A stretch of DNA of 21,228 nucleotides, taken from assembly GCA_030152225.1 (NCBI GenBank), contig JASLHL010000183.1:1-21228 (forward strand), read 5' to 3'. This document shows, in pieces, positions 8,317 to 15,203 of the stretch. This DNA comes from Flavobacterium sp. (GTDB lineage: Bacteria > Bacteroidota > Bacteroidia > Flavobacteriales > Flavobacteriaceae). The notes under the pieces were generated by a model. The model worked only from the letters and a program-made list of their open reading frames with translations. It was not told where the DNA came from and did not search any database. How positions within the stretch are numbered: the stretch's first letter is position 1; each line of letters opens with the position of its first letter. The translations under genes were made by a program, and so were the position numbers.

Positions 8317-11300
8317 TTAAGAAGTCATTATCACACTTCCTTTTTCCTCGTCTTTTACAACAGACAACGACAAGGGAATACGCTCTTGCAACTCATCCAC
8401 ATGAGAGATAATGCCTACAATACGATTTTCTTTGTGCAAGCTGCTCAACGTTTCGAAAACAATGTTTACCGATTCAGTATCCTGTGTTCCAAATCCTTCA
8501 TCAATAAAGAAGAAATTCTTATTGGATTTCGAAAGGCTTTGTACACTTTCTGCCAAGGCTAAAGCCAAGGACAACGACACTTGAAAGCTCTGACCTCCAG
8601 ACAGCGTTTTTACACTGCGCGATTTTCCATTGTTTAGATAATCTATAATTTCAAATTCATTGCTTTCATTTAGCTGTAAACTTAGCTGATTATTGGTCAA
8701 GCGACGAAAACGTTGATTGGCACTATTGCAAAGATTGCTCAGATAAATACTCGATACATAGTTAACGAATCCAGCGCCTTTGAACATATTATCCAGTAGA
8801 TTAATATTTTTCAATCGCTTTTCCACTTGATCAAATTCATCCAACAAGATTGCTTTCTCTTTGTAATCCTGTTCCATGCGTTCAATTTCACTTGCTAAAC
8901 GAACCACGACTGTTGTTTGCTCTTTCACCTGTTGATCCAAGGTTTCCACACGTTGTGTTTGCGCTTGAAATCGCACGGGATCAAAAGCGAGGGATTCTAA
9001 TTTAGTCGCTAATTGTTTTACCTGATTGCGCAATACTTCGAGCTTAAGGACAAAGGCCTGAATCATTGCTCTTGTTTCTTCTATGGCAATGTTTTTAGCC
9101 AAAATCTCCTTGACAAAAATCACATCTTTCAATTGAAAGGTATGAAGCAATTGCTGAATCTGTCCTTGCAGGTTATCTTGAACTTGTGTCAATTCTGTCA
9201 AGGTCAACTGTAGATTTTTTTGTTCTGTTTCCAAAGCGGCCAAAGCAGGAACGAGTTGTTGCATGCCTTGCGTCAAGGTTTTATAGCGCTGTTCTACTGC
9301 TATAATGTGTTGTTCTTTTGTTGCTATTTCTTGCGCAATGACCTCTTTTTCACGTTGCAATAGTGCAGTAAGATTCAACAAGCGAATTTGTTTGGCTTTG
9401 GCAGCAATATCCGCATCCATTCTCGCCTGATCCAGTTCTATTTCTGCAAGCTTTGCTGTGTACAACTCCACGTTTGCACGAACACCTTCCGCTTTTTTCA
9501 CTTGCTGTTGGTAGTGGTTTTCTGCTTGTTCGAGTGCTTCATTGACTTGAACAGCTTGTTTTTTCAACTCTTCCAGTTGTGCTTTGTTCCCGCTCTCAAT
9601 TTCAGTCCACACAAAAGTAGCTTGCAATTGTTGCAACTGTTGTTGTTTTTCCTCTAGTTGTTGATTGATTTCCCCTTCTTGTACCAACAAGAGATGTCTT
9701 TTATCCACTAGGGCTTGAACCTCTCTTTCTCTTTGATTCAATACAAGTGCTTCTTGTCGAAGTTTTTCTTGTTTTTGTTCTAATTCAGCAAGTAAACTAG
9801 AAACATCAGCTGAAGCCAGAACAGTAGGATGTTCTAAAGCCCCACAAAGTGGACATGCTTCTCCTTCTTTTAAAGCCGTTGCATAATGTGCTAATTGCTG
9901 AGCGACGCGCAATTGATCCAATTCTTGGCTGAGCAACGATTGAATGCTCTGACTTAATTCTCTTTTTTGGGCTAGATGTAGCTGCCAGTTCTCTTCATTT
10001 ATAAAATCCAAGGCATCCAATGCCTTAGTCCATTGCTGGATTTCACCCTGTACTTGTGTTTTTTTCGCTTGTCCTTCGTTTCGATTTCGCTGCAGGTGTT
10101 CCCACTCCATAAACCACTTATCCAAAGCCATCAAGCGCATGGGATCAATGCGATTGTTTTTTAATGCTTGTACTTGTTGCTCAACCGAAGCAATAATTTG
10201 TTGAATTTCTTGCAGTTCTCTTTTGGTTTGCACGACCACTTCCTTGCCTTTTCTCAAGCGTTCACCCAATGCTTTTTGTGCTTCTTCTGTCTGTTTGATG
10301 CTTAGAATCAACTGCAATTCAAGAAGTATTGCTTTTTCCTTTTCGAGGGATTCATACTGTTGCTCAACCTGTACAAATTCTTCTTTTACTTTGGTATATT
10401 GCATCTGCTTCTCTTGAAGCTCTTTTGTTTTATTAGCTAAAATCGCTTGTTTATCTACAAATTTAGCTGCTGTTTGCTCTTGTTCCTTTAATACAAATCG
10501 AAAGGACTTATCGACTTGTTCATATTGAGCTAATTCTCGTTGTTGTGATTGAATTTGGCCTTCTTGTGCTTCTAAACTGAGTAGTTCTCTTTTACTAGTT
10601 TCCAAGGTTTCGAAATCACTTTTTACGGCATTTAGCTGTTGAAAGAGTTCTTGTTCTTTTTTAAAAGTCTCCAGTAGTTGATTGAGCTGTTTTTCCTCTG
10701 ATTGATGTAGCGTCTTTTTTTCTTCAATCTGCTCAATGGTCAGTAAAGTAAAGCGCTGTAACTGTCCTTGCAAATGGTCATAGCGTTGACGTGTTGTACT
10801 ATATAGAGCTTTTGTTTTTCCAGATAAATCAAATCGATCTAGACCAAAAATCTCCTGCATCATTTTCGTTCTATCCCTTCCTCCTAATTCAATAAATTCT
10901 TTGAACTTACCTTGTGGGATAATAATGGTGCGTTTAAAATTTTCATAGCTCAACCCGATAACTGCTTCAACATTTAAATCGGGTAACGGAATCCACGCCT
11001 CTTCTTTCCAATGATACAAAACTGCATCTCCTCGTTTAACGTCTTCAAAACGCTTCGAATTTCGTTTAAACTCTCTGTAAATACGGTATTTTTCTTCCTT
11101 AAAATTAAAGAATTCAAAATCAATCGTCATGCGATCTGATTTTAAATTCATCATATTATATGCGCGTTTATCTTGGGCGTTTAATCGTTCACTCTCTCCA
11201 TACAATCCGAAAGATATGGCTTCTAAAATAGACGATTTTCCTGAGCCTACCTTACCGAAAATGCCAAACAATCCCGCTTGAATCAATTGGGTAAAATCAA

Positions 11301-11358
11301 TGACTTGTTTTTCTTGGTAGGAATAAAAGCCTTCTAAAGCTAGTTTAATAGGTATCAT
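8317..11358 (-). CDS. sbcC: SbcC, SMC/Rad50-type ATPase of the SbcCD nuclease
   Basis: 1,013 residues, within the usual SbcC range. An N-terminal ATPase half has Walker A GKVGSGKSS (residues 35-43). Two very long Gln/Glu-rich coiled coils are joined at a zinc hook CPLC (Cys502 and Cys505, almost exactly mid-protein). The C-terminal half has the ABC signature LSGGQSF (919-925) and Walker B ending in Asp953-Glu954 within FFFIDEGFG. With SbcD it forms the Mre11/Rad50-like complex that opens hairpins and processes double-strand ends in the cytoplasm. The start lies 8 nt after the sbcD stop, so the two genes are one operon in the order sbcD-sbcC. All diagnostic motifs are intact; the call is secure. 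Confidence 0.97.
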   Translation of the reverse strand: MIPIKLALEGFYSYQEKQVIDFTQLIQAGLFGIFGKVGSGKSSILEAISFGLYGESERLNAQDKRAYNMMNLKSDRMTIDFEFFNFKEEKYRIYREFKRNSKRFEDVKRGDAVLYHWKEEAWIPLPDLNVEAVIGLSYENFKRTIIIPQGKFKEFIELGGRDRTKMMQEIFGLDRFDLSGKTKALYSTTRQRYDHLQGQLQRFTLLTIEQIEEKKTLHQSEEKQLNQLLETFKKEQELFQQLNAVKSDFETLETSKRELLSLEAQEGQIQSQQRELAQYEQVDKSFRFVLKEQEQTAAKFVDKQAILANKTKELQEKQMQYTKVKEEFVQVEQQYESLEKEKAILLELQLILSIKQTEEAQKALGERLRKGKEVVVQTKRELQEIQQIIASVEQQVQALKNNRIDPMRLMALDKWFMEWEHLQRNRNEGQAKKTQVQGEIQQWTKALDALDFINEENWQLHLAQKRELSQSIQSLLSQELDQLRVAQQLAHYATALKEGEACPLCGALEHPTVLASADVSSLLAELEQKQEKLRQEALVLNQREREVQALVDKRHLLLVQEGEINQQLEEKQQQLQQLQATFVWTEIESGNKAQLEELKKQAVQVNEALEQAENHYQQQVKKAEGVRANVELYTAKLAEIELDQARMDADIAAKAKQIRLLNLTALLQREKEVIAQEIATKEQHIIAVEQRYKTLTQGMQQLVPALAALETEQKNLQLTLTELTQVQDNLQGQIQQLLHTFQLKDVIFVKEILAKNIAIEETRAMIQAFVLKLEVLRNQVKQLATKLESLAFDPVRFQAQTQRVETLDQQVKEQTTVVVRLASEIERMEQDYKEKAILLDEFDQVEKRLKNINLLDNMFKGAGFVNYVSSIYLSNLCNSANQRFRRLTNNQLSLQLNESNEFEIIDYLNNGKSRSVKTLSGGQSFQVSLSLALALAESVQSLSKSNKNFFFIDEGFGTQDTESVNIVFETLSSLHKENRIVGIISHVDELQERIPLSLSVVKDEEKGSVIMTS

Positions 11359-11366
11359 GCGTACGG

Positions 11367-12584
11367 TTAGTTTATAATTTCATTGAACAAATCCAGTAAT
11401 TCGCTATTGGGCTCTTGTCCATTGTTTTTTTGTTTGAAGTAATCGGCAAAAAGTCCTTGGATATCTTGTTCTAAATTTACCTGTATACCTTTATTTCCCT
11501 CTGCTTGATCTTGGAGGTTCACAATGGGAATAATGGTGATAATTCCATCGTGAGCTTGGTTAATTCGCTTAATATCATCTGCTTTTAAAAAGGTATCACT
11601 AACGAGCGTTAATTCTACCAAGTGATTTGGATTTTGTTGGAGCCAATCGACAGTCTCATCAACGGAAAAAAACTTTTTACGCGTTAAAGGTCGTCCTTTT
11701 GTCAAGGCTATTTTTTGATAGGTTGCCGTTTCATTTGGAGCTACTTCCACCATCATGATATACTTTTCTTGTCCTGCCTCGCTAAAGCTATAACACAAAG
11801 GGCTACCTGCATACACAACTGGGCGATCAACTTCTCCTAGTTGATGTGCGCGATGCAAGTGACCTAAAGCGGTATATTGAATTTCCTTGGGAATACTATC
11901 GCTGTAAATCAAATCTGCATTTCCGATTTTTAATGGTTTTTCACCATCGGGTTCCTCCAGTTCTTCTCCTCCTTTTTTCATCATATACAAATGAGAAATT
12001 AAGAGGTTTACCCCTTTCTTATCACAATATTCTGTAGCCAATCCTTGCCAATTGCTCTCCAATACTTCATTTAAAGCTGTTGTTTTATCCGCGACATTCA
12101 ACGCCTTTTTCAATCGCACTTCATTGGCATAAGGCGTGTGAATAATACGGATGGGAAAAGGGAGATGTGCTAACTTTAGCTCAATAAAACCTTCTACAGC
12201 ATGGGTTAAGGTAAAAGCATCATTGTCCTCTAGGGGCTGAACTACCGTGTTGGGCAAGCCAACTAAAAGAATTCCACAAGCGCGGGCTAGAGGATCGGGA
12301 GCGTCAATTCGCTCAGGACTATCGTGATTTCCCGCAATAGCCAAAACAGGTCGCTGTCCGTTGCGCGTCAAACGGCGAAGCGTTTTATAAAATAGATCCT
12401 CTGCTTCAATTGGTGGATTAAATGCATCAAACAAATCACCTGCAATCAGGATGATATCTGCTCGCTGCTCGTCCGCTATACCACAGATCTCATCCAATAC
12501 CTCTTTTTGCTCCTCGATTCTTGAAAAATTATCCAATCGCTTTCCTAAATGCCAATCTGCTGTGTGTAATATCTTAACTTTCAT
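11367..12584 (-). CDS. sbcD: SbcD, Mre11-type nuclease subunit of SbcCD
   Basis: 405 residues, normal for SbcD. Metallophosphoesterase motifs are present in order: DWHLG (Asp10, His12), AGDLFD (Asp50), AGNHDS (Asn86, His87), His198 in ISHLYM, and GHLH (241-244). These bind the two Mn ions of the nuclease site. The C-terminal third matches the part of SbcD/Mre11 that clamps the SbcC coiled-coil base. It is the first gene of the sbcDC operon and has a TAnnTTTG motif 22 nt upstream. The divergent neighbour is an unrelated lipoprotein. In this family the complex cuts DNA hairpins and protein-blocked ends. The call is secure. Confidence 0.97.
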   Translation of the reverse strand: MKVKILHTADWHLGKRLDNFSRIEEQKEVLDEICGIADEQRADIILIAGDLFDAFNPPIEAEDLFYKTLRRLTRNGQRPVLAIAGNHDSPERIDAPDPLARACGILLVGLPNTVVQPLEDNDAFTLTHAVEGFIELKLAHLPFPIRIIHTPYANEVRLKKALNVADKTTALNEVLESNWQGLATEYCDKKGVNLLISHLYMMKKGGEELEEPDGEKPLKIGNADLIYSDSIPKEIQYTALGHLHRAHQLGEVDRPVVYAGSPLCYSFSEAGQEKYIMMVEVAPNETATYQKIALTKGRPLTRKKFFSVDETVDWLQQNPNHLVELTLVSDTFLKADDIKRINQAHDGIITIIPIVNLQDQAEGNKGIQVNLEQDIQGLFADYFKQKNNGQEPNSELLDLFNEIIN

Positions 12585-12606
12585 TCTATCCTTGATGTTT
12601 ACCTCT

Positions 12607-12614
12607 CAAAGATA
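12607..12614 (-). promoter_or_regulatory. Putative -7 promoter element for sbcDC
   Basis: Minus strand TATCTTTG matches TAnnTTTG and ends 22 nt before the sbcD ATG. No good -33 box is visible; a TTG lies 14 nt upstream. Confidence 0.55.
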
Positions 12615-12683
12615 AAGGATAAATCAAGCAATCGCTAGCGTTTTATTTCATTTCAGTACACCAAAAGAAGGGAAATAAAATAC

Positions 12684-12691
12684 TACTTTTG
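12684..12691 (+). promoter_or_regulatory. Putative -7 promoter element for the lipoprotein gene
   Basis: TACTTTTG matches TAnnTTTG and ends 18 nt before ATG 12710. No clear -33 TTTG is seen. Confidence 0.5.
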
Positions 12692-12709
12692 TTTTAAAAC
12701 CCCCAGAAA

Positions 12710-13396
12710 ATGAAAAAAGCAGTATTTTTAATTAGTAGTCTGTTCGCTTTACTCTCTTTTATTTCTTGTAAAAATAAAGTGGAAGAAGTCCCTCTGCTAA
12801 CTAATCCAGATGAAATAAATGCGCATAAAGAGATTTTCACCTCCCTTGTCAAAACAGTATATTATGCTTTTGAACATAGCGATGCTTCTTTACTCTTTGA
12901 AAATTTAGATCAAGAATCTATTCAATACTACAACCGTTTACTTCAAAACACAAAAACAAAAAAAATACAAGGTTCTTATAGCGAAAAGAGCGATTGTATA
13001 GTGGCTCTTATGCTTCTAGAAGATGAAGAACTTCAAAAAATAGATGCGCAACAGTTCCTTCAAGTCATATTAGACTATTATAAATTACCTGAATCAGCGT
13101 CTGAATCAGACAAAGAGAACATGATTGTTAATCTCGACGACCTCGAAGTCCGTGGTCCTATAGCTACTGCACATACTTCAAAACTATATCCCCTAAAATT
13201 CATTAATGAAAACGAGCAATGGAAATTTAACATCTTAATTCGATTAGAGCGAATGAGTGAAATAACGCTGGAATTAAATAAAAATAGTAATATCACTGAA
13301 AAACAAGCCTTATTAGATATTATCCAACATGGTCACTATGAGCATAATTCTAATATAAAACGATCATTTGACGAGGTCTGGTTATTGATAAACTAA
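12710..13396 (+). CDS. Hypothetical lipoprotein
   Basis: 228 residues. The N-terminus MKKAVFLISSLFALLSFISC is a lipoprotein signal peptide with the lipid-anchored Cys at residue 20, followed by KNKVEE. The mature part is mixed alpha/beta and acidic, with no catalytic motif I recognise. An early helix (about residues 38-60), a middle segment rich in Asp/Glu, and a late strand pattern ending in NEQWKFNILIRL could suit an NTF2-like fold, but that is only a guess. It is divergent from sbcD, with both promoters in the 125-bp gap. A probable terminator at 13474-13513 closes it as a single-gene transcript. Real gene likely; function unknown. Confidence 0.75.
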   Translation: MKKAVFLISSLFALLSFISCKNKVEEVPLLTNPDEINAHKEIFTSLVKTVYYAFEHSDASLLFENLDQESIQYYNRLLQNTKTKKIQGSYSEKSDCIVALMLLEDEELQKIDAQQFLQVILDYYKLPESASESDKENMIVNLDDLEVRGPIATAHTSKLYPLKFINENEQWKFNILIRLERMSEITLELNKNSNITEKQALLDIIQHGHYEHNSNIKRSFDEVWLLIN

Positions 13397-13473
13397 TACG
13401 ATTCAATCTACGATCATAATAAATCCTTTTTTATATGAGCGAATTATCTGTTGCTCATCTCCCAAAATAAAAC

Positions 13474-13513
13474 AAACAAGAAGGGGGCCCAAAAGGTCAC
13501 TCTCTTGTTTTTT
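13474..13513 (+). terminator. Probable terminator downstream of the hypothetical lipoprotein gene
   Basis: AAACAAG (13474-13480) pairs with CTTGTTT (13504-13510), with an inner GGCC/GGTC pairing, and is followed by a T run. The long imperfect interior makes it weaker than the other terminators. Confidence 0.45.
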
Positions 13514-13643
13514 ATAAAACAGTAATTTCTTCTTTGATTAAAAATTCTTGCCATTAGAACGAATTTTAGACCTATAATTTGTTGTTTTTCAATTATCAGT
13601 CTTTTTTTTTTGTAAAAAACAAGTGAGCCATCGATAAAAAACG

Positions 13644-13820
13644 GTAAAAAAAGTAATCGCCATTTTAGCTCTATTCGCTTTATATGCATGTAAAGGCACC
13701 GAACAAAAACCAGTTGTATAGCCAACGGAAGCAGTAGAGCGCATCAATATTGCAGAAGCGGAAGCTCTTGTGGGAATATCGATCGATAATGTTCTTATTG
13801 CTTCCTCCACCACGCCATGA
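13644..13820 (+). pseudogene. Remnant of a small lipoprotein gene
   Basis: One frame reads VKKVIAILALFALYACKG followed by TEQKPVV, a convincing lipoprotein signal peptide with lipobox Cys. A TAG at 13719-13721 then interrupts it. The same frame continues as PTEAVERINIAEAEALVG and on to SSTTP before TGA at 13818-13820. There is no start codon: GTA sits where ATG is expected before AAA AAA, and an in-frame TAA lies three codons upstream of it. The TAG could be a mutated CAG or AAG. No homologue is recognised with confidence; the AEALVG helix recalls I78 peptidase inhibitors, but weakly. A decayed gene is the best reading. Confidence 0.6.
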
Positions 13821-13883
13821 TTCGTTACTACAACAAACGTTGATTGACGGATTGGTAAAGTGTGAGTACATAAGTAGATGGTT

Positions 13884-13970
13884 AAGGGTTTGTAAGGGGT
13901 TTGTAAGGGGTAACATTGGTAAAAAGGCCTAAAACCCTTGTACGTATTAACTATCCCCTTACAAACCCTT
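13884..13970. repeat. Direct and inverted TTTGTAAGGGG repeats
   Basis: AAGGGTTTGTAAGGGG (13884-13899) is repeated as a perfect inverted copy at 13955-13970, 55 bp apart. The core TTTGTAAGGGG also occurs twice in direct tandem (13889-13899 and 13900-13910). A further partial inverted copy (CCCTTTACAA) runs off the right arm. The block sits in the gene-free gap. It may be a protein-binding site, a large hairpin, or the trace of a mobile or attachment sequence; the sequence does not decide. Confidence 0.85.
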
Positions 13971-14008
13971 TACAAGTACTTTGCTTGTTTACTTCAAAAT
14001 AATGAAAT

Positions 14009-14185
14009 TCAGTTATTTATAGGTTTTTGTTTCGAAAAATAATGGAAAAGAACTCTTTGTTTAGGTTTTTTTTGCCTTTGAAAAAATAGAATACCACTAA
14101 GTAGGGCAATAACAAGGGGTTGCCAGTTGAGCAAAATATCTCGTGTCATCCTAACATAAACAGCGACAATCAAGACAACATTCAC
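14009..14185 (-). pseudogene. 58-codon membrane-type ORF, possible gene relic
   Basis: From GTG 14185 the minus strand encodes 58 residues with one strong hydrophobic helix (DILLNWQPLVIALLSGILFF) and a basic tail, ending at TGA 14009-14011. The helix and positively charged tail look like the end of a membrane transporter, and the composition looks coding. There is a stop just upstream, and the GTG abuts the dsbA-family terminator, so no promoter is evident. It may be a truncated relic, a tiny real membrane protein or chance. Confidence 0.3.
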
Positions 14186-14216
14186 AAAAAAACCTCACCT
14201 AAAATTAGATGAGGTT
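14186..14216 (-). terminator. Terminator of the FrnE-like gene
   Basis: Read on the minus strand, an 11-bp stem (14206-14216 with 14191-14201, one G-U pair) with a 4-nt loop runs into a T run. The G-U pair forms only in the minus-strand RNA, so it is directional and fits the upstream minus-strand gene. Confidence 0.85.
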
Positions 14217-14266
14217 CTATCTTGTAACGCTTATTAGACAGCTTCTTTTTTTATGTGAACTGTGAA

Positions 14267-14971
14267 CTAAATCTCACATCCTTCAGGTCCACATGCATTG
14301 GCATCCTGATCGCCTTTCATTTCAAATTTAGGTTGGCTCTCTTCGAATGCTTGGGTAAGTGCTTCTGCAAAGGTATCAATCGGTTGTGCTCCTGATATAC
14401 CGTATTTTCTATCTACGACAAAGAAAGGAACACCAGAAATACCCAACGCTTGAGCTTCGTCAATATCATTTCTCACCTCTTGCGTTTGAGTTTCACTTTG
14501 CAACAAAGCGACTACCTCCTCTTTATTCAGACCGATTTCTGTTGCTAATGCTGTTAGCACCTCAAGATCACCTACATTCTTTCCTGCTGTAAAATGCGCA
14601 AAGAATAAAGCTTCTTCCATTTCATTTCCCTTGCCGTGTTGTTGTGCAAAATGAATGAGGCGGTGGGCTCTGAATGTATTTACGGGTATGGCAATATCTT
14701 GTCTAAAGTCAATTCCCACAGCTGCTCCTGCTTGTTGTAAGTGATTCATCATCCCTTCGATTTGCTCTTTGGGCATTCCTTTTCGTTTTACTAAGTATTC
14801 TACTGTTGATTCAGAAGCTCCTTCTACAGGTAAAGTAGGATCTAATTGAAAACTCTTCCACTCTACTTCAATCTTATCTTTAAAAGGCAGTTGCTCTAAT
14901 GCATTTTCAAAGTGTTTCTTTCCGACATAACAAAAAGGACACATCACGTCTGACCATATTTCTACTTTCAT
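14267..14971 (-). CDS. frnE: DsbA-family thiol oxidoreductase, FrnE-like
   Basis: 234 residues. The thioredoxin-fold start MKVEIWSDVMCPFCYVGKK has the active-site CPFC (Cys11, Cys14). A helical insert follows, including VNTFRAHRLIHFAQQHGKG, and the cis-proline loop is GVPFF (Pro182). There is no signal peptide, so it acts in the cytoplasm, as usual for FrnE. The C-terminal tail carries CGPEGC (Cys227 and Cys232), a CX4C pair. A second CX4C motif of this kind is known from the Deinococcus FrnE protein, where it assists disulfide chemistry. It is transcribed alone, with a -7 motif and a hairpin in the leader and a terminator behind. Family secure; substrates unknown. Confidence 0.9.
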   Translation of the reverse strand: MKVEIWSDVMCPFCYVGKKHFENALEQLPFKDKIEVEWKSFQLDPTLPVEGASESTVEYLVKRKGMPKEQIEGMMNHLQQAGAAVGIDFRQDIAIPVNTFRAHRLIHFAQQHGKGNEMEEALFFAHFTAGKNVGDLEVLTALATEIGLNKEEVVALLQSETQTQEVRNDIDEAQALGISGVPFFVVDRKYGISGAQPIDTFAEALTQAFEESQPKFEMKGDQDANACGPEGCEI

Positions 14972-14992
14972 TTCTCTACTTTTTTAAAATTA

Positions 14993-15022
14993 AAATAGGG
15001 GAAATCAACTACACCCCTATTT
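14993..15022 (-). promoter_or_regulatory. Hairpin in the leader of the FrnE-like gene
   Basis: A 9-bp perfect inverted repeat AAATAGGGG/CCCCTATTT (14993-15001 and 15014-15022) has a 12-nt loop. It begins right where transcription from the -7 motif at 15025-15032 should start. It could be an mRNA 5' stabiliser or an operator palindrome. Confidence 0.5.
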
Positions 15023-15024
15023 CT

Positions 15025-15032
15025 CAAATATA
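15025..15032 (-). promoter_or_regulatory. Putative -7 promoter element for the FrnE-like gene
   Basis: Minus strand TATATTTG matches TAnnTTTG, 53 nt before the ATG. No -33 TTTG is evident. Confidence 0.5.
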
Positions 15033-15178
15033 CGATTTACCGCGGACTTCTACCTACACTTTTAACAGATCTGCTCACGCCTTTCGCATCAATCCACCGA
15101 ATATAAAAAGGTTACCTTACAATTTGACCATTTTTAATTTAACAACGCTAATTGATATTAACATTTTTTTAATATTTT

Positions 15179-15201
15179 TAACCTGTAAAAATAACCTGTA
15201 A
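15179..15201 (+). repeat. Direct repeat TAACCTGTAA before the SGNH gene
   Basis: Two identical 10-bp copies (15179-15188 and 15192-15201) lie 13 bp apart, the second ending 2 bp before the ATG at 15204. The 232-bp gap 14972-15203 otherwise holds only the leader of the divergent gene and AT-rich sequence; no TAnnTTTG box is seen for this gene. Confidence 0.6.
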
Positions 15202-15203
15202 CT

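Larger units (their letters stand above)
13397..14266. other. 870-bp gap without an intact gene
   Basis: Between the hypothetical lipoprotein and the FrnE-like gene no full-length convincing coding frame exists on either strand. The gap contains a probable terminator, a broken lipoprotein gene, the TTTGTAAGGGG repeats, a 58-codon minus-strand ORF and the terminator of the FrnE-like gene, each listed separately. The rest is AT-rich with no feature I can name. Confidence 0.75.

Noticed and set aside
8239..8562. A 107-codon plus-strand frame overlapping the sbcC end
   Set aside because: It lies opposite the conserved SbcC Walker B region and has no recognisable features.
13644..13820. Naming the lipoprotein remnant an I78 peptidase inhibitor
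   Set aside because: Only a short AEALVG-like stretch resembles that family and the diagnostic C-terminal part is missing.
13444..13916. Overlapping minus-strand frames in the gene-free gap
   Set aside because: Composition is random-looking, they overlap each other and the better-supported plus-strand lipoprotein remnant, and they run through the repeats.
13884..13970. CRISPR array
   Set aside because: Repeat units are 11-16 bp, partly inverted and tandem without spacers; no cas gene is nearby.
14009..14185. Calling the 58-codon ORF a chromate transporter fragment
   Set aside because: One hydrophobic helix is too little to assign a family.
14899..15201. A 100-codon plus-strand frame across the FrnE-like gene start
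   Set aside because: It is antisense to conserved coding sequence and to the leader; no family resemblance.
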